From Bacillota bacterium (GTDB lineage: Bacteria; Bacillota; Sulfobacillia; Thermaerobacterales; RSA17), in contig PKRI01000027.1 in assembly GCA_017577485.1 (NCBI GenBank), positions 1 to 29,076 of the forward strand: a stretch of DNA of 29,076 nt, given 5' to 3'. Positions 7,842-15,527 of this stretch are shown here, in pieces. How positions within the stretch are numbered: the first letter of the stretch is position 1; each line of letters begins with the position of its first letter. The notes under the pieces were generated by a model. The model saw nothing but the letters and a program-made list of their open reading frames with translations. It had not been told where the DNA came from and made no database searches. The position numbers were made by a program, and so were the translations under genes.

Positions 7842-8735
7842 GGCGTTCCGCGCGCCGCCCTCCCGGCCGCGTTTCGCTTCCCGGGCGATGCGGAGCAGGT
7901 GCCGCGCCAGGTAGCGGGACGTGCGCGCCTCGAACATGGGCCCCTCGTTGGCTTCCAGCACGTAGAACTGGCCGGATTGATCCTCGATGATGTCCACACC
8001 GGTGAAGTCGGCGCCCACGGCGGCTGCCGCCCGCTCAGCCAGGCGGCGCGCCGTCTCGGGGATGCCGCGCAGGTCGGGCGAGAACTGGAAGTAGCCGCCG
8101 CGGGCTTCGTTGGTGATCCAGGGGTGCCCGCGGGCGTAGGCGATGCCGCCGGTGACGGCCCGTCCCCCGATGACGTCGACGCGGTAATGCCGCCGGGGCG
8201 TGCCGGCGGTTTCAATGTAGGCCTGGATCAGCGATCCCTGCCGCCGGGCCACCCTGCGCCGGTGGGCGCGCACCGCGCCTTCCCGCCCCCAGGCCCGGAC
8301 CACGCCCACGCCGCGGCCGCTGTTGTGGGGCTTGATGACAAACCGCCGCTGCCCCGCCAGGCGCAGCGGCCGCAACTGCCGCGACGGCCCATAGGTGAAC
8401 AGGCTCCACGGATGCGGGATGCCGTGGCGCTCGAACACCGCCAACTGCAGCGCCTTGTTGTTGCCGATGCGCCAGGCGCTGACGCGGTTGACCAGGCGGA
8501 AACCGGCCTGCTCCAGGATGTCCAGGATGTCGCGGGCCCCCTGCTCCCGCAGCCAGTGGAAGATGACCGCCGGCTCGATGTAGCCGGAACCGGCGTGATA
8601 GAGGCGGACTCTCCCCCTGCCGTCGTAGACCAGGGACAGTTGACGGGGCGTGGCCACCAGGACCCGGGCCCGCACTGCCCGCAGGGCGCGGATGACTCCC
8701 CGGGGCGTCTTGAGGCGGTTGCGCAGCCGCGGCAC
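7821..8735 (-). CDS. ATP-grasp (YheC/YheD-like, RimK-type) protein
   Basis: This protein looks like the YheC/YheD family of ATP-grasp proteins, associated in Bacillus with the spore coat and of unknown chemistry. Recognisable segments are IGNNKALQLAVFERHGIPHP (lid before the fold), RRFVIKPHNSGRGVGVV (ATP-binding Lys and glycine loop), IQAYIETAGTPRRHYRVDVI, and the metal/ATP segment DFTGVDIIEDQSGQFYVLEANEGP. The start is unclear. The frame opens at an ATG at 8837, but that would translate through a strong terminator hairpin (8801-8845). After the hairpin the first common start codon in frame is GTG 8735, which lacks a good ribosome site; GGGGGGA sits 7 bases before an ATC at 8750. About 304 residues are assigned. 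The 3' end overlaps the GGDEF gene tail to tail. Confidence 0.8.
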   Translation of the reverse strand: MPRLRNRLKTPRGVIRALRAVRARVLVATPRQLSLVYDGRGRVRLYHAGSGYIEPAVIFHWLREQGARDILDILEQAGFRLVNRVSAWRIGNNKALQLAVFERHGIPHPWSLFTYGPSRQLRPLRLAGQRRFVIKPHNSGRGVGVVRAWGREGAVRAHRRRVARRQGSLIQAYIETAGTPRRHYRVDVIGGRAVTGGIAYARGHPWITNEARGGYFQFSPDLRGIPETARRLAERAAAAVGADFTGVDIIEDQSGQFYVLEANEGPMFEARTSRYLARHLLRIAREAKRGREGGARNASRLTLG

Positions 8736-8800
8736 CAGAACCAGGATGATGGGCGATCCCCCCAGCGGCAGGACTTCCGAGCCAGCATATGTGCACGCAA

Positions 8801-8845
8801 GAGGCCGGGTGCCCGGACCCGTCGGGTCCGCCGGCACCCGGCCTC
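8801..8845 (-). terminator. Strong hairpin after the STAS-like gene
   Basis: A 13-bp perfect stem GAGGCCGGGTGCC / GGCACCCGGCCTC is extended by an inner 7-bp stem CGGACCC / GGGTCCG with a 3-base loop and a 2-base bulge. It lies 28 bp beyond the stop of the gene at 8873. The minus-strand tail is TTGCGTGC, so the U-tract is poor, as is usual for terminators in GC-rich genomes. Confidence 0.7.
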
Positions 8846-8872
8846 GTCAAGCGACCCCTGGCGGCCGGCCGG

Positions 8873-9244
8873 TCACTGGTCCGACTGCAGGAACGCCAGC
8901 GCCTCCTGGCGGGAGGCAAAGTGGAACTCCGTCTGGAGGCCCGACTTGTTGGAGATCGTGTTGAGGCCCGCCCGCACGGCTCCGGACGGCACCACCACCG
9001 CCGAGCGGCGAAGCCCCTTCTCGAGGGCCATCTTCTGCTGCTCGGCGATGCCGCGCTGGGTCTCCGGCGGGAACGAGATCAGCGTGCTGAGGTCCACCAA
9101 CGCGTCGAAGGGCTTGCCGTCGAAGGACTTGATGATCTCGAGGAACTTCTGGTTGACCTCCTCGACCTCCTCGGGCTGAACCTTCCCTGACCAGACGAGC
9201 TCGATGATCCGCCGCTCGGGGTCGAGGAGCTGCACCTTGTACAT
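8873..9244 (-). CDS. SpoIIAA/STAS-like protein
   Basis: The 123-residue cytosolic protein has the alternating strand-helix layout of the STAS-like (SpoIIAA-like) superfamily. A first strand pair MYKVQLL...IIELVWSG is followed by an EEVEEVNQKFLEII helix, then the FDALVDLSTL strand where STAS anti-sigma antagonists carry the phosphorylated Ser/Thr, and a final ASRQEALAFL helix. A role as anti-sigma factor antagonist or carrier-type regulator is possible, but no sigma factor or kinase gene is adjacent. The serine in DLSTL is only a candidate site. ATG 9244 has GAGGGGGA 7 bases upstream, which excludes the much longer upstream open frame running inside dedA. A TATACC -10-like box lies at 9276-9281. 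Confidence 0.7.
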   Translation of the reverse strand: MYKVQLLDPERRIIELVWSGKVQPEEVEEVNQKFLEIIKSFDGKPFDALVDLSTLISFPPETQRGIAEQQKMALEKGLRRSAVVVPSGAVRAGLNTISNKSGLQTEFHFASRQEALAFLQSDQ

Positions 9245-9303
9245 GCCGGATTCCCCCTCGCAGTCATCTCGACCCGGTATATCGGGAACGGGGGACGGCG
9301 ACT

Positions 9304-9984
9304 TTACAGGCGAACTCGCCCGGCTCTGAGAAGCAGCACGGCCAGCGCCAGGGCCAGCAGCGCGTACACCACGTGGGCGTAGGCGTCCAGGTAGCCGCCG
9401 ACCACCTCCCAGGATGACCCCAGGAAGGCGCCCAGCGACACCAGCGTGGCGTTCCAGATCAGCGAGCCGAGGGCGGTCAGGACCAGGAACCAGGCCAGGC
9501 GCATGCGCGCGCTGCCTGCCGGCACCGAGATCAGGCTGCGCAGCACCGGAACCATCCGGCACAGGAACACGGCCCAGGTGCCGTGCCGGTGGAACCACCG
9601 GTATGCCCGGTCCACGTCGGCCGGGTTGAGGCGCAGGACGGGGCCCCAGCGCTGCGCCAGCCCCCTCACCCTGGACGCGTCGGCCAGCCGTCCCACCCCG
9701 TAAAGGAGGGCGGCGCCGCACATGGAACCGAGGGTCGCCGACGCGACGACCCCCGGCACGCTGAGGGACGTCTGGGTGGTCATGAACCCGCCGAAGGTCA
9801 GGATCAGTTCCGAGGGGATGGGCGGGAACACGTTTTCAACGGTGACCAGCAGGAAGATGCCGGCGTAACCGAACTCGCTGACGGTATCCAGGATCCACTG
9901 TCTGAAGTCCAACGTCAATCCAACTTTCGGCAGGCCGGTCGGGGCTCGTGCCGGGTGGCTGCGGGTTGTCGGCCGGGCCCCCAT
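9304..9984 (-). CDS. DedA family membrane protein
   Basis: DedA proteins (SNARE-associated/VTT fold) are integral membrane proteins implicated in lipid flipping and envelope homeostasis. The protein (up to 226 residues) shows the family signature ENVFPPIPSELILTFGGF (about 50-67), a glycine-rich reentrant helix LGSMCGAALLYGVGRLA, and FLCRMVPVLRSLISVPAGSARM with the conserved arginines, followed by two C-terminal membrane helices. The start is uncertain. ATG 9984 gives about 22 extra hydrophilic residues without a ribosome site; TTG 9918 or 9912 would begin right before the first helix. The STAS-like gene follows after 59 bp. The substrate is unknown. Confidence 0.9.
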   Translation of the reverse strand: MGARPTTRSHPARAPTGLPKVGLTLDFRQWILDTVSEFGYAGIFLLVTVENVFPPIPSELILTFGGFMTTQTSLSVPGVVASATLGSMCGAALLYGVGRLADASRVRGLAQRWGPVLRLNPADVDRAYRWFHRHGTWAVFLCRMVPVLRSLISVPAGSARMRLAWFLVLTALGSLIWNATLVSLGAFLGSSWEVVGGYLDAYAHVVYALLALALAVLLLRAGRVRL

Positions 9985-10271
9985 CCAGGCAGGAGCACGG
10001 CCGGTTCAATAAGTTTACGCTTGTGCGGTCGGTTCCTGCGGCCGGGGCGACCGGGCATGGCAGAGATGGTGGAGTCGTAGATCGGGGTGAGGAAGAGAAC
10101 GACGTGCCGGGCTGCTTTACCATCTCGAATGTCCATGCTGTCCCGGCAAGATCCGCTCGGGACATTCCGCCGGCTGGCGGCTTTGATAAGCTTTGGGCTG
10201 CCTCCATGAGGACGCAGCCCGTCGTGGTAGCCACGGGGAGAATGTAGAGGCCAGTGCACGGCGAAAATGCC
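9985..10271. other. Gene-poor spacer between rnpB and dedA
   Basis: No convincing protein or RNA family was recognised. On the minus strand, downstream of rnpB, there is an imperfect hairpin with arms GGGCTGC (10195-10201) and GCAGCCC (10214-10220) that might help end rnpB transcription. A TAAACT -10-like box for dedA lies at 10012-10017 on the minus strand, with no clear -35. The local base composition is less GC-rich than the genes. Confidence 0.4.
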
Positions 10272-10687
10272 GCGGCGAGCCGGACTGTAAGCCGGATTCT
10301 GTCCGGGGGCGGCGACGGCGACACCGCCCCCGGGGCGGTCATCTATCTAGGTCGCCGGTTGCCCGGCGACTCCAGCGGCCTACCCGAGGGCTCCGCGGGC
10401 CGCGTCATCGCCCTCCTACTCGGCCTTGCTGCCGGTGGGGTTTGCCTGGCCGTCGAGTCGCCTCGACGCCGGTGCGCTCTTACCGCACCTTTTCACCCTT
10501 ACCTGCGGCCCCCGGCGCCGGCGCGCCGGGCCGCGGTCCTCCCGCAGGCCGCAGGCGGTATGTTTCTGTGGCACTTTCCCTGGGGTCGCCCCCGCCGGAC
10601 GTTATCCGGCACCGTGCCCTGCGCAGTCCGGACTTTCCTCGGACGCCCTGCCCGGGCGCCCGCGACCGCCCGTCCGGCTCGCCGGTC
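10272..10687 (-). ncRNA. rnpB: RNase P RNA (class A)
   Basis: The catalytic RNA of ribonuclease P removes 5' leaders from pre-tRNAs. Read on the minus strand, the segment contains the universally conserved parts in order: GAGGAAAGTCCGGAC near the 5' end, GGGTGAAAAGGTGCGGTAAG (the P10/P11 region), GGCAAACCCCACC (the P15 loop that binds the tRNA CCA end), the GGAGGGCGATGA-type junction, and GACAGAATCCGGCTTACAG at the 3' end. The ends pair as helix P1 (GGCGAGCCGGAC with GTCCGGCTCGCC). The size of about 415 nt fits a GC-rich class A RNA. The exact ends are approximate, by a few bases. It lies just downstream of the RNase H fusion gene but has its own promoter. Confidence 0.95.
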
Positions 10688-10720
10688 CAATTTAGAACAG
10701 ATCCAAACTAGCGCATGTCG

Positions 10721-10748
10721 AGTATACCACGGCCCGCCGCGGTTTCGA
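10721..10748 (-). promoter_or_regulatory. Candidate rnpB promoter
   Basis: On the minus strand TCGAAA (10743-10748) and TATACT (10721-10726) are separated by 16 bp. The -10 is strong and the -35 matches TTGACA at 4 of 6 positions. Predicted transcription would start about 10713, some 25 nt before the P1 helix of rnpB. Confidence 0.55.
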
Positions 10749-10808
10749 CGCGCGGTCCTCTGGATAAAGCGACCCGACCGCCAAGATCTGGGGAAACGTG
10801 CCGGCAGG

Positions 10809-11792
10809 TTACTGGACGCCTGGCCCGCCGCCCGCGGCCGCCCGGGCGGCGGCCGCCTGGATCCGTTGCCACAATTCCGGATGACGCTTCTGCAGGTTGA
10901 ACGGGCGGCCCGACCGGTCGACGAAAGCATGGACCGTGCGGCCCTCGGCCAGCAGGCCCGTTTCCTCGTTCTGGGCGCTTTCGACGCGCACGATCTGGTA
11001 CGCGAATTCCAGACGCGCGGGAGTCACGTGGCGGATCACCGTGTGGACCGCCACCAGGTCGTCATACCGGGCGGGACGGCGGTAGCGGCATTCCACCTCG
11101 CCCACGGGCAAGAAAATGCCGGCGGCTTCCAGGTCGCGATAAGGGACGCCGTGGCGGCGCATCAACTCGGTGCGGCCCTCGGTGAACCAGTCCAGGTAGT
11201 TGGCGTAGTAGACCACGCCCATCTGGTCCGTTTCGCCGTAACGGACCCGCAGGACCACCGCGGGCTCGACGTATCGCCAGAAATCCCACCTGGCCCCGGG
11301 CGCGCCGGCCGTGCCGGACCCGCCGCCGTCGGCCCCGGCTCCCCCGGCGCCATCAGCAGCCACGTTCGTTCCGGTCGCCACCGGAGCGCCGTCGTTGGCG
11401 TCGGCCCCGCGGTTGGCCAGTTCATCAGCACGACGGTTCTGCTGGCGCGGCACCTGCTGGAACTCCACACGCTCGAAACTTGCCACCAGCCGGCGCACCT
11501 GCCGGTACAGCGGCAGCAGGCGCTCGGCCCGCACGCGGTAAGCGCCCGACAGCTGCTGCACCAGCAGCTCGCTGTCGGACCGCAGCGTCACCCGCCGCGC
11601 GCCCAGCTGGCGCGCCCGCTCCAGGGCGGCAATGACGGCCTGGTACTCGGCCACGTTGTTGGTGGTCTCGCCCAGCGGCAGCCAGCCTTCCTCGAAGACC
11701 CGGCCTTCGGCGTCGGCCAGCAGCCAGCCGGCTCCGGCGGGCCCGGGATTGCCGCGGGAGGCCCCGTCGGTATAGACGATCACGTGTTCCAT
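10809..11792 (-). CDS. RNase HI-like domain fused to a 4HBT (YbgC-type) acyl-CoA thioesterase
   Basis: One uninterrupted frame of 327 residues joins two complete enzymes. Residues 1-130 are an RNase HI fold with the catalytic acidic residues in YTDGASRGNPG (D9), NNVAEYQ (E49), RSDSELLV (D73) and the final NRRADELANRG (D123); it should cut RNA in RNA-DNA hybrids. Residues about 131-168 are an Ala/Gly/Asp-rich linker. Residues about 175-315 are a hotdog-fold thioesterase with RVRYGETDQMGVVYYANYL (catalytic Asp189) and FTEGRTELMRRHG. The ATG at 11792 matches the usual RNase H start (MEHVIVYTDG); a GTG at 11810 is possible. It lies 10 bp after the zinc-ribbon gene and just upstream of rnpB. Actinobacteria carry a different RNase H fusion (to a phosphatase). 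No stop codon or ribosome site separates the halves. Confidence 0.9.
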   Translation of the reverse strand: MEHVIVYTDGASRGNPGPAGAGWLLADAEGRVFEEGWLPLGETTNNVAEYQAVIAALERARQLGARRVTLRSDSELLVQQLSGAYRVRAERLLPLYRQVRRLVASFERVEFQQVPRQQNRRADELANRGADANDGAPVATGTNVAADGAGGAGADGGGSGTAGAPGARWDFWRYVEPAVVLRVRYGETDQMGVVYYANYLDWFTEGRTELMRRHGVPYRDLEAAGIFLPVGEVECRYRRPARYDDLVAVHTVIRHVTPARLEFAYQIVRVESAQNEETGLLAEGRTVHAFVDRSGRPFNLQKRHPELWQRIQAAAARAAAGGGPGVQ

Positions 11793-11802
11793 GGCGTGCC
11801 CG

Positions 11803-12522
11803 TCAACCACCCAACCAGACCAGGAGCCGGCCGCAGTTCTCGCAGGTTTCCAGCCGCTCCCGCTTCTTCACCCGCGAAAGCAGCGCCACCGGCAGTACCA
11901 CGCTGCAGCCCGTGCAGCGGTCCCCGTCCACGGCGGCCACCACGTCGCCGCCCCGGCGCCGGCGGTGAAAGTCGTAATCGGACAGCAGCTTGGCCGGCAC
12001 TGCGGCCCGTGCCGGGTCCACCCGCGCCGCCAGGTCCTCCTCCTGGCGCCGAAGTTCTTTGATCTCGGTCTCGATCTCGGCCTTGATGCGGGCCACTTCG
12101 CCCTCCAGGCGCTCCCGCCGGGCCTTGAGCCGCGCCACCACCGGGCGCAGTTCCTCGGCCTTCTCCATGGCCTCCAGGGCGGCCAACTCGTGGCTGTCGG
12201 CGGTCTCGGCCAGGTAGCGGATGCGCTCCTGCATCTTTTCCATTTCCTTGACGCTGGCGATCTCGCCGCCGTACAGCCGCGCCTCCACCCGCTCCCGCTC
12301 GGCCCGCAGTTCCCGGGCTTCCGCTTCTTCCCGCTGGGCCTGGCGCTCCAACTGCTGCAGCAGGCGGCTGCGCCGCTCCAGGGCTGCGGTCGTCTTCTCC
12401 AGGTCTTCGGCCGTGGCCCGCAGCGGCTCACCGGCCTCCAGGGCTGCCAGCCGGGCGCGGATGCCGTCCAGACGCACGTCCAGGTCCTGGAGGGCCAGCA
12501 GCGCCGCGAAGGGATCAGTCAT
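11803..12522 (-). CDS. Coiled-coil protein with C4-type zinc ribbon (PF02591 type)
   Basis: The 239-residue protein starts MTDPFAALLALQDLDVRLD and continues as an Arg/Glu/Ala-rich coiled coil from about residue 15 to 180. It ends in a zinc ribbon with CTGC (203-206) and CENC (227-230). This architecture is widespread, usually next to Nif3-like, RNase H and rnpB genes; its role is thought to involve nucleic acid or chaperone-like binding but is not established. Here nif3 is missing and trmK overlaps directly: the ATG at 12522 lies within the last codons of trmK (8-bp overlap), implying coupled translation. Confidence 0.9.
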   Translation of the reverse strand: MTDPFAALLALQDLDVRLDGIRARLAALEAGEPLRATAEDLEKTTAALERRSRLLQQLERQAQREEAEARELRAERERVEARLYGGEIASVKEMEKMQERIRYLAETADSHELAALEAMEKAEELRPVVARLKARRERLEGEVARIKAEIETEIKELRRQEEDLAARVDPARAAVPAKLLSDYDFHRRRRGGDVVAAVDGDRCTGCSVVLPVALLSRVKKRERLETCENCGRLLVWLGG

Positions 12523-13216
12523 GCCTCGTCACCGCCCGCGCCAGCGCGTCCAGGCGCCGGATCCGCTCCTGAATCTCCCGCATGGCCTCCACGGCACGCT
12601 GGGTGCGCCCCTGCTCCACCTGGATCAGGATGCGGCGGTACCGCTGGATGCGCCGCTCAATCAGTTCCGGCAGCAGCGGGTCCCGCCGCTCCACGTTGCG
12701 GGGGCCCACTTCCAGCAGCAGTTCGTCTTCGATGTGCTCCTGGCCGGGCGCCGCGCAGATGATCTCGTAGATCTCGTCGCCGTCCCGCACCAGTTCCTCG
12801 TCGGCCAGGCGGAAGCCGTGGGTGACCAGGTAGCCTCGGAGTTTCGGCGCGTCCTCCATGGGCTGCAGCACGAACCAGGGCACCGACGCCCGCACCTGCG
12901 GCGACTCCTCCAGGATGCGGATCATCTGCTCAGCGCCCATGCCGGCGATGACTACGGCGTCCACCTCGCCCGGCACCAGCGGTTTCAGCCCGTCGCCGCG
13001 GCGAAGGTCCACGCTGCCGGCCATGTTGAAGGATTCGATGGCCGTCCGGGCCGCCTGGTAGGGTCCTTCCTTCAACTCCACGGCCACCGCCCGGGGACAC
13101 TTGCCCGTTGAAACCAGGTAAATGGGCAGCAGGGCATGGTCGGTGCCGATGTCGGCCACCACGGCGTAATCCGGAACTTTGGCGGCCAGTTTGAGCAGGC
13201 GCGGCGACAGACGCAT
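12515..13216 (-). CDS. trmK: tRNA (adenine(22)-N(1))-methyltransferase TrmK
   Basis: TrmK makes m1A22 in bacterial tRNAs and is typical of Bacillota. The 233-residue protein has the SAM-binding motif VVADIGTDHALLPIYL (about 19-34), an acidic VAVELKEGP loop, the RRGDGLKPL segment, the family signature VIAGMGAEQMIRIL (89-102), and FVLQPMEDAPKLRGYL (115 onward). The C-terminus is the helical, basic coiled region common to the family. ATG 13216 is preceded by AAGGA about 9 bases upstream; upstream frame is an out-of-frame shadow of the neighbouring methyltransferase. It lies 44 bp after the rlmI-like gene. In many Bacillota trmK sits beside sigA and nif3; neither is here. Confidence 0.95.
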   Translation of the reverse strand: MRLSPRLLKLAAKVPDYAVVADIGTDHALLPIYLVSTGKCPRAVAVELKEGPYQAARTAIESFNMAGSVDLRRGDGLKPLVPGEVDAVVIAGMGAEQMIRILEESPQVRASVPWFVLQPMEDAPKLRGYLVTHGFRLADEELVRDGDEIYEIICAAPGQEHIEDELLLEVGPRNVERRDPLLPELIERRIQRYRRILIQVEQGRTQRAVEAMREIQERIRRLDALARAVTRHD

Positions 13217-13260
13217 ACCCCTGGGTCCTTCGCCGGTGGCCGGACGAGTTCCTATGGCTG

Positions 13261-14475
13261 TCACCAGACGTGCAGCACGTAACACTTGAGGTACTCCGTC
13301 TCCGGCATGCCCAGCAGCACCGGGTGGTCGGGAGCGGCGCCCCGCCGCTGGACGATGCGGACCCGCCGGCCCACGTCGTTGGCGGCGTCCAGCAACATCT
13401 CTTCGAAGAGCATGCGGTCCATGTGATGGGAGCAGGAGCAGGTGACCAGGATGCCCCCCGGCACCAGCATGCGCATGGCCCGCAGGTTGATTTCCTTGTA
13501 GCCCCGGTAAGCTCGCTCCAGGGCGCGCCGGTTCTTGGCGAAGGCGGGCGGGTCCAGCACGATCATGTCGTACTGCTCCCCGGCGTCGGCGGCGGCGCGC
13601 AGGAAGTCGAAGGCGTTGGCCTCGACGAAGCGGATCCGGTCGGCCAGGCCGTTGCGCTCGGCGTTGGACCGGGCCAGCGCCAGGGCATCGGCCGAGGCGT
13701 CCACCGCCGTCACCTCCGCGGCGCCGCCGGCCGCCGTGTGACAGGCGAACCCGCCCGTGTAGCAGAAGGCGTCCAGCACCCGGGCGCCGCGGGCCAGGCG
13801 GCCCGCCAGCAGGCGGTTGTCGCGCTGGTCCAGGAAGTGGCCGGTCTTCTGGCCTTGCGCCACGTCCACCAGGAAGCGCAGGCCGTGCTCCCGGATCTCG
13901 ATCCGCGGGTCGAAGGGCCCCTTGATGAAGCCCGCCCGCTGCTCCAGGCCTTCCAGGTCGCGCACCGGCGCGTCGTTGCGCTCGTAGATGCCGATGGGCA
14001 GGAAGATGTCGTCCAGGGCCCGGACGATGACGGGCTTCCAGCGGTCGATGCCCAGGGCCAGGGTCTGCACCACCAGAAACTCGCCGAACTTGTCGACGAT
14101 GAGGCCGGGCAGCCCGTCGGCCTCGCTGTGGACCACCCGGCAGGCCTCCAGGTCGTCCAGCACCAGGCGCCGGTAATTCCACGCGCGGTTGAGCCGGCCG
14201 ATCCAGAAGTCCTCGTCGATGGGCTCGTCGGGGTCGTCGGTGAGCACGCGCACCGCGATCATGGAGCGGAGGTTGATGAACCCTTTGGCCACGAAGCGGC
14301 CGTAGGCGTCGAAGACCTGCACGGTGTCGCCGGCCTGGAAGTCACCCTCGATCCGGTCGATCTCGGTGCGGTAGACCCAGCGCCGGCCCCGCTGCAGGGG
14401 ACCCTGGCGGCCGGGCTTGAGGATGACCCGGGCGCCCGTTTCCCGGGGCAGGTTGAGGAACCCGCCGCCGGGCAT
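13261..14475 (-). CDS. RlmI-like class I rRNA large subunit methyltransferase (23S m5C family)
   Basis: The 404-residue protein resembles RlmI, which methylates C1962 of 23S rRNA. An N-terminal PUA-like domain (about 15-85) is followed by a Rossmann methyltransferase. SAM motif I is VLDAFCYTGGFA (233-244), the motif II acidic residue lies in VTAVDASADAL, motif IV is LDPPAF (307-312), and motif VI TCSCSHHMD (345-353) carries the catalytic cysteine. The segment FLDQRDNR (214-221) is typical of the family. Start: the ATG at 14475 overlaps the nfo stop codon (TGATG), so the two are translationally coupled. Length is normal. Substrate specificity is inferred from family similarity. Confidence 0.92.
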   Translation of the reverse strand: MPGGGFLNLPRETGARVILKPGRQGPLQRGRRWVYRTEIDRIEGDFQAGDTVQVFDAYGRFVAKGFINLRSMIAVRVLTDDPDEPIDEDFWIGRLNRAWNYRRLVLDDLEACRVVHSEADGLPGLIVDKFGEFLVVQTLALGIDRWKPVIVRALDDIFLPIGIYERNDAPVRDLEGLEQRAGFIKGPFDPRIEIREHGLRFLVDVAQGQKTGHFLDQRDNRLLAGRLARGARVLDAFCYTGGFACHTAAGGAAEVTAVDASADALALARSNAERNGLADRIRFVEANAFDFLRAAADAGEQYDMIVLDPPAFAKNRRALERAYRGYKEINLRAMRMLVPGGILVTCSCSHHMDRMLFEEMLLDAANDVGRRVRIVQRRGAAPDHPVLLGMPETEYLKCYVLHVW

Positions 14476-15455
14476 CAGCGGTCACCGGCGGCGGCCGCCG
14501 CCTGGCGCAGGATGCGGATTTCCTCGCCCCAGCCGTCGGGCATGACCTCCACGGGTGTTTCCAGGATCAGCGGCCGCCCCGCGAAGGCGGGGTGCAGGAT
14601 CAGGTTCATGAGGCCGTCCAGGCCGATCTCGCCGGCGCCGATGCAGGCGTGCCGGTCCCGGCGGCTGCCGGCCGGCGCCTGGGAGTCGTTGACGTGGACC
14701 ACCCGCACCCGGTCCAGGCCCACGGCGGCGTCCAGGTCGGCGGCCAGGCGGTCGACCTCGCCGGGCCGGCGGATGTCGTAGCCGGCGGCGAAGACGTGGC
14801 AGGTGTCGACGCAGACGCCCAGCCATTGGGGACGCCCCAGGCGGTCGATGATCTCGCCCAGCTGCTGGGGGCGCCAGCCGATCTCGCTGCCCTGGCCGGA
14901 CATGGTCTCCAGCAGCAGCACCGGCGCCGCAGGCACGTCGCCGGGGCCGCAGCGGTCGGGATCGCCGGCCGCCGCTTCGGACGCGGCGGCCGCGGGACCG
15001 GACGTGGCGGCCGCCGCATCGGACCCGCCGTTCGCCCGGCCGTGCAGCGCCTCAAAAACGTCGCGGCACCGCTCCAGGGCCGCGACGATGCGGTCCAGGC
15101 CCTGCTCCGGGGTGCTCTTGGCCGTGTGGCTCCCGGGATGGGTCACGGCGAAGGGCGCCCCCACCTCGGCGGCCCGGACGATGTCCTCCCGGATCACCTG
15201 GACGGCGAACTCCCACGTGGCCGGGGCCGGCGCTGCCAGGTTGACCGTGTAAGGGATGTGCATGACGATGGGACCCAGGGAATGCTGGCGCTTGAGTTCG
15301 AACCACTGCTCCACTTCGGCAGCGGTCACGTCGCGGCGGCTTCCGCCCCGGGGGTTGCGCGAGAAGAACTGGAACGTGTCGGCCCCGATGGACAGGGCCG
15401 CCCGGCCGGCTTCAGGAAATCCTTTGGCGATGGACAGGTGTGGACCGATTCGCAT
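14475..15455 (-). CDS. nfo: Deoxyribonuclease IV (AP endonuclease, Nfo)
   Basis: Nfo cuts DNA at abasic sites in base excision repair and uses three zinc ions. The predicted ligands are in place: H66 (MHIPYTVNLA), H106 and H110 (THPGSH), E183 (LLETMSGQG), D217 and H220 (CVDTCHVFAAGYD), H254 (HVNDSQ), D267 and H269 (RDRHACIGAGEIG), and E299. The 326-residue protein exceeds the usual 280 or so because of an Ala/Gly/Asp-rich insertion at residues 139-177, placed between H110 and E183. The start is ATG 15455 with GGGG 7 bases upstream; ATG 15461 is equally possible. It heads the minus-strand cluster and is divergent from the DUF1405 gene. Confidence 0.95.
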   Translation of the reverse strand: MRIGPHLSIAKGFPEAGRAALSIGADTFQFFSRNPRGGSRRDVTAAEVEQWFELKRQHSLGPIVMHIPYTVNLAAPAPATWEFAVQVIREDIVRAAEVGAPFAVTHPGSHTAKSTPEQGLDRIVAALERCRDVFEALHGRANGGSDAAAATSGPAAAASEAAAGDPDRCGPGDVPAAPVLLLETMSGQGSEIGWRPQQLGEIIDRLGRPQWLGVCVDTCHVFAAGYDIRRPGEVDRLAADLDAAVGLDRVRVVHVNDSQAPAGSRRDRHACIGAGEIGLDGLMNLILHPAFAGRPLILETPVEVMPDGWGEEIRILRQAAAAAGDR

Positions 15456-15527
15456 GGACATGCCCCAGGGCTTCGACCCCGGCCGGGCCGACTCCTGGGC
15501 CCGACGTCGGGGGGAGGTGGTGATCCG

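Noticed and set aside
10254..12062. A 602-residue plus-strand open frame across rnpB
   Set aside because: It runs through the RNase P RNA and antisense to the RNase H fusion; no domain is visible.
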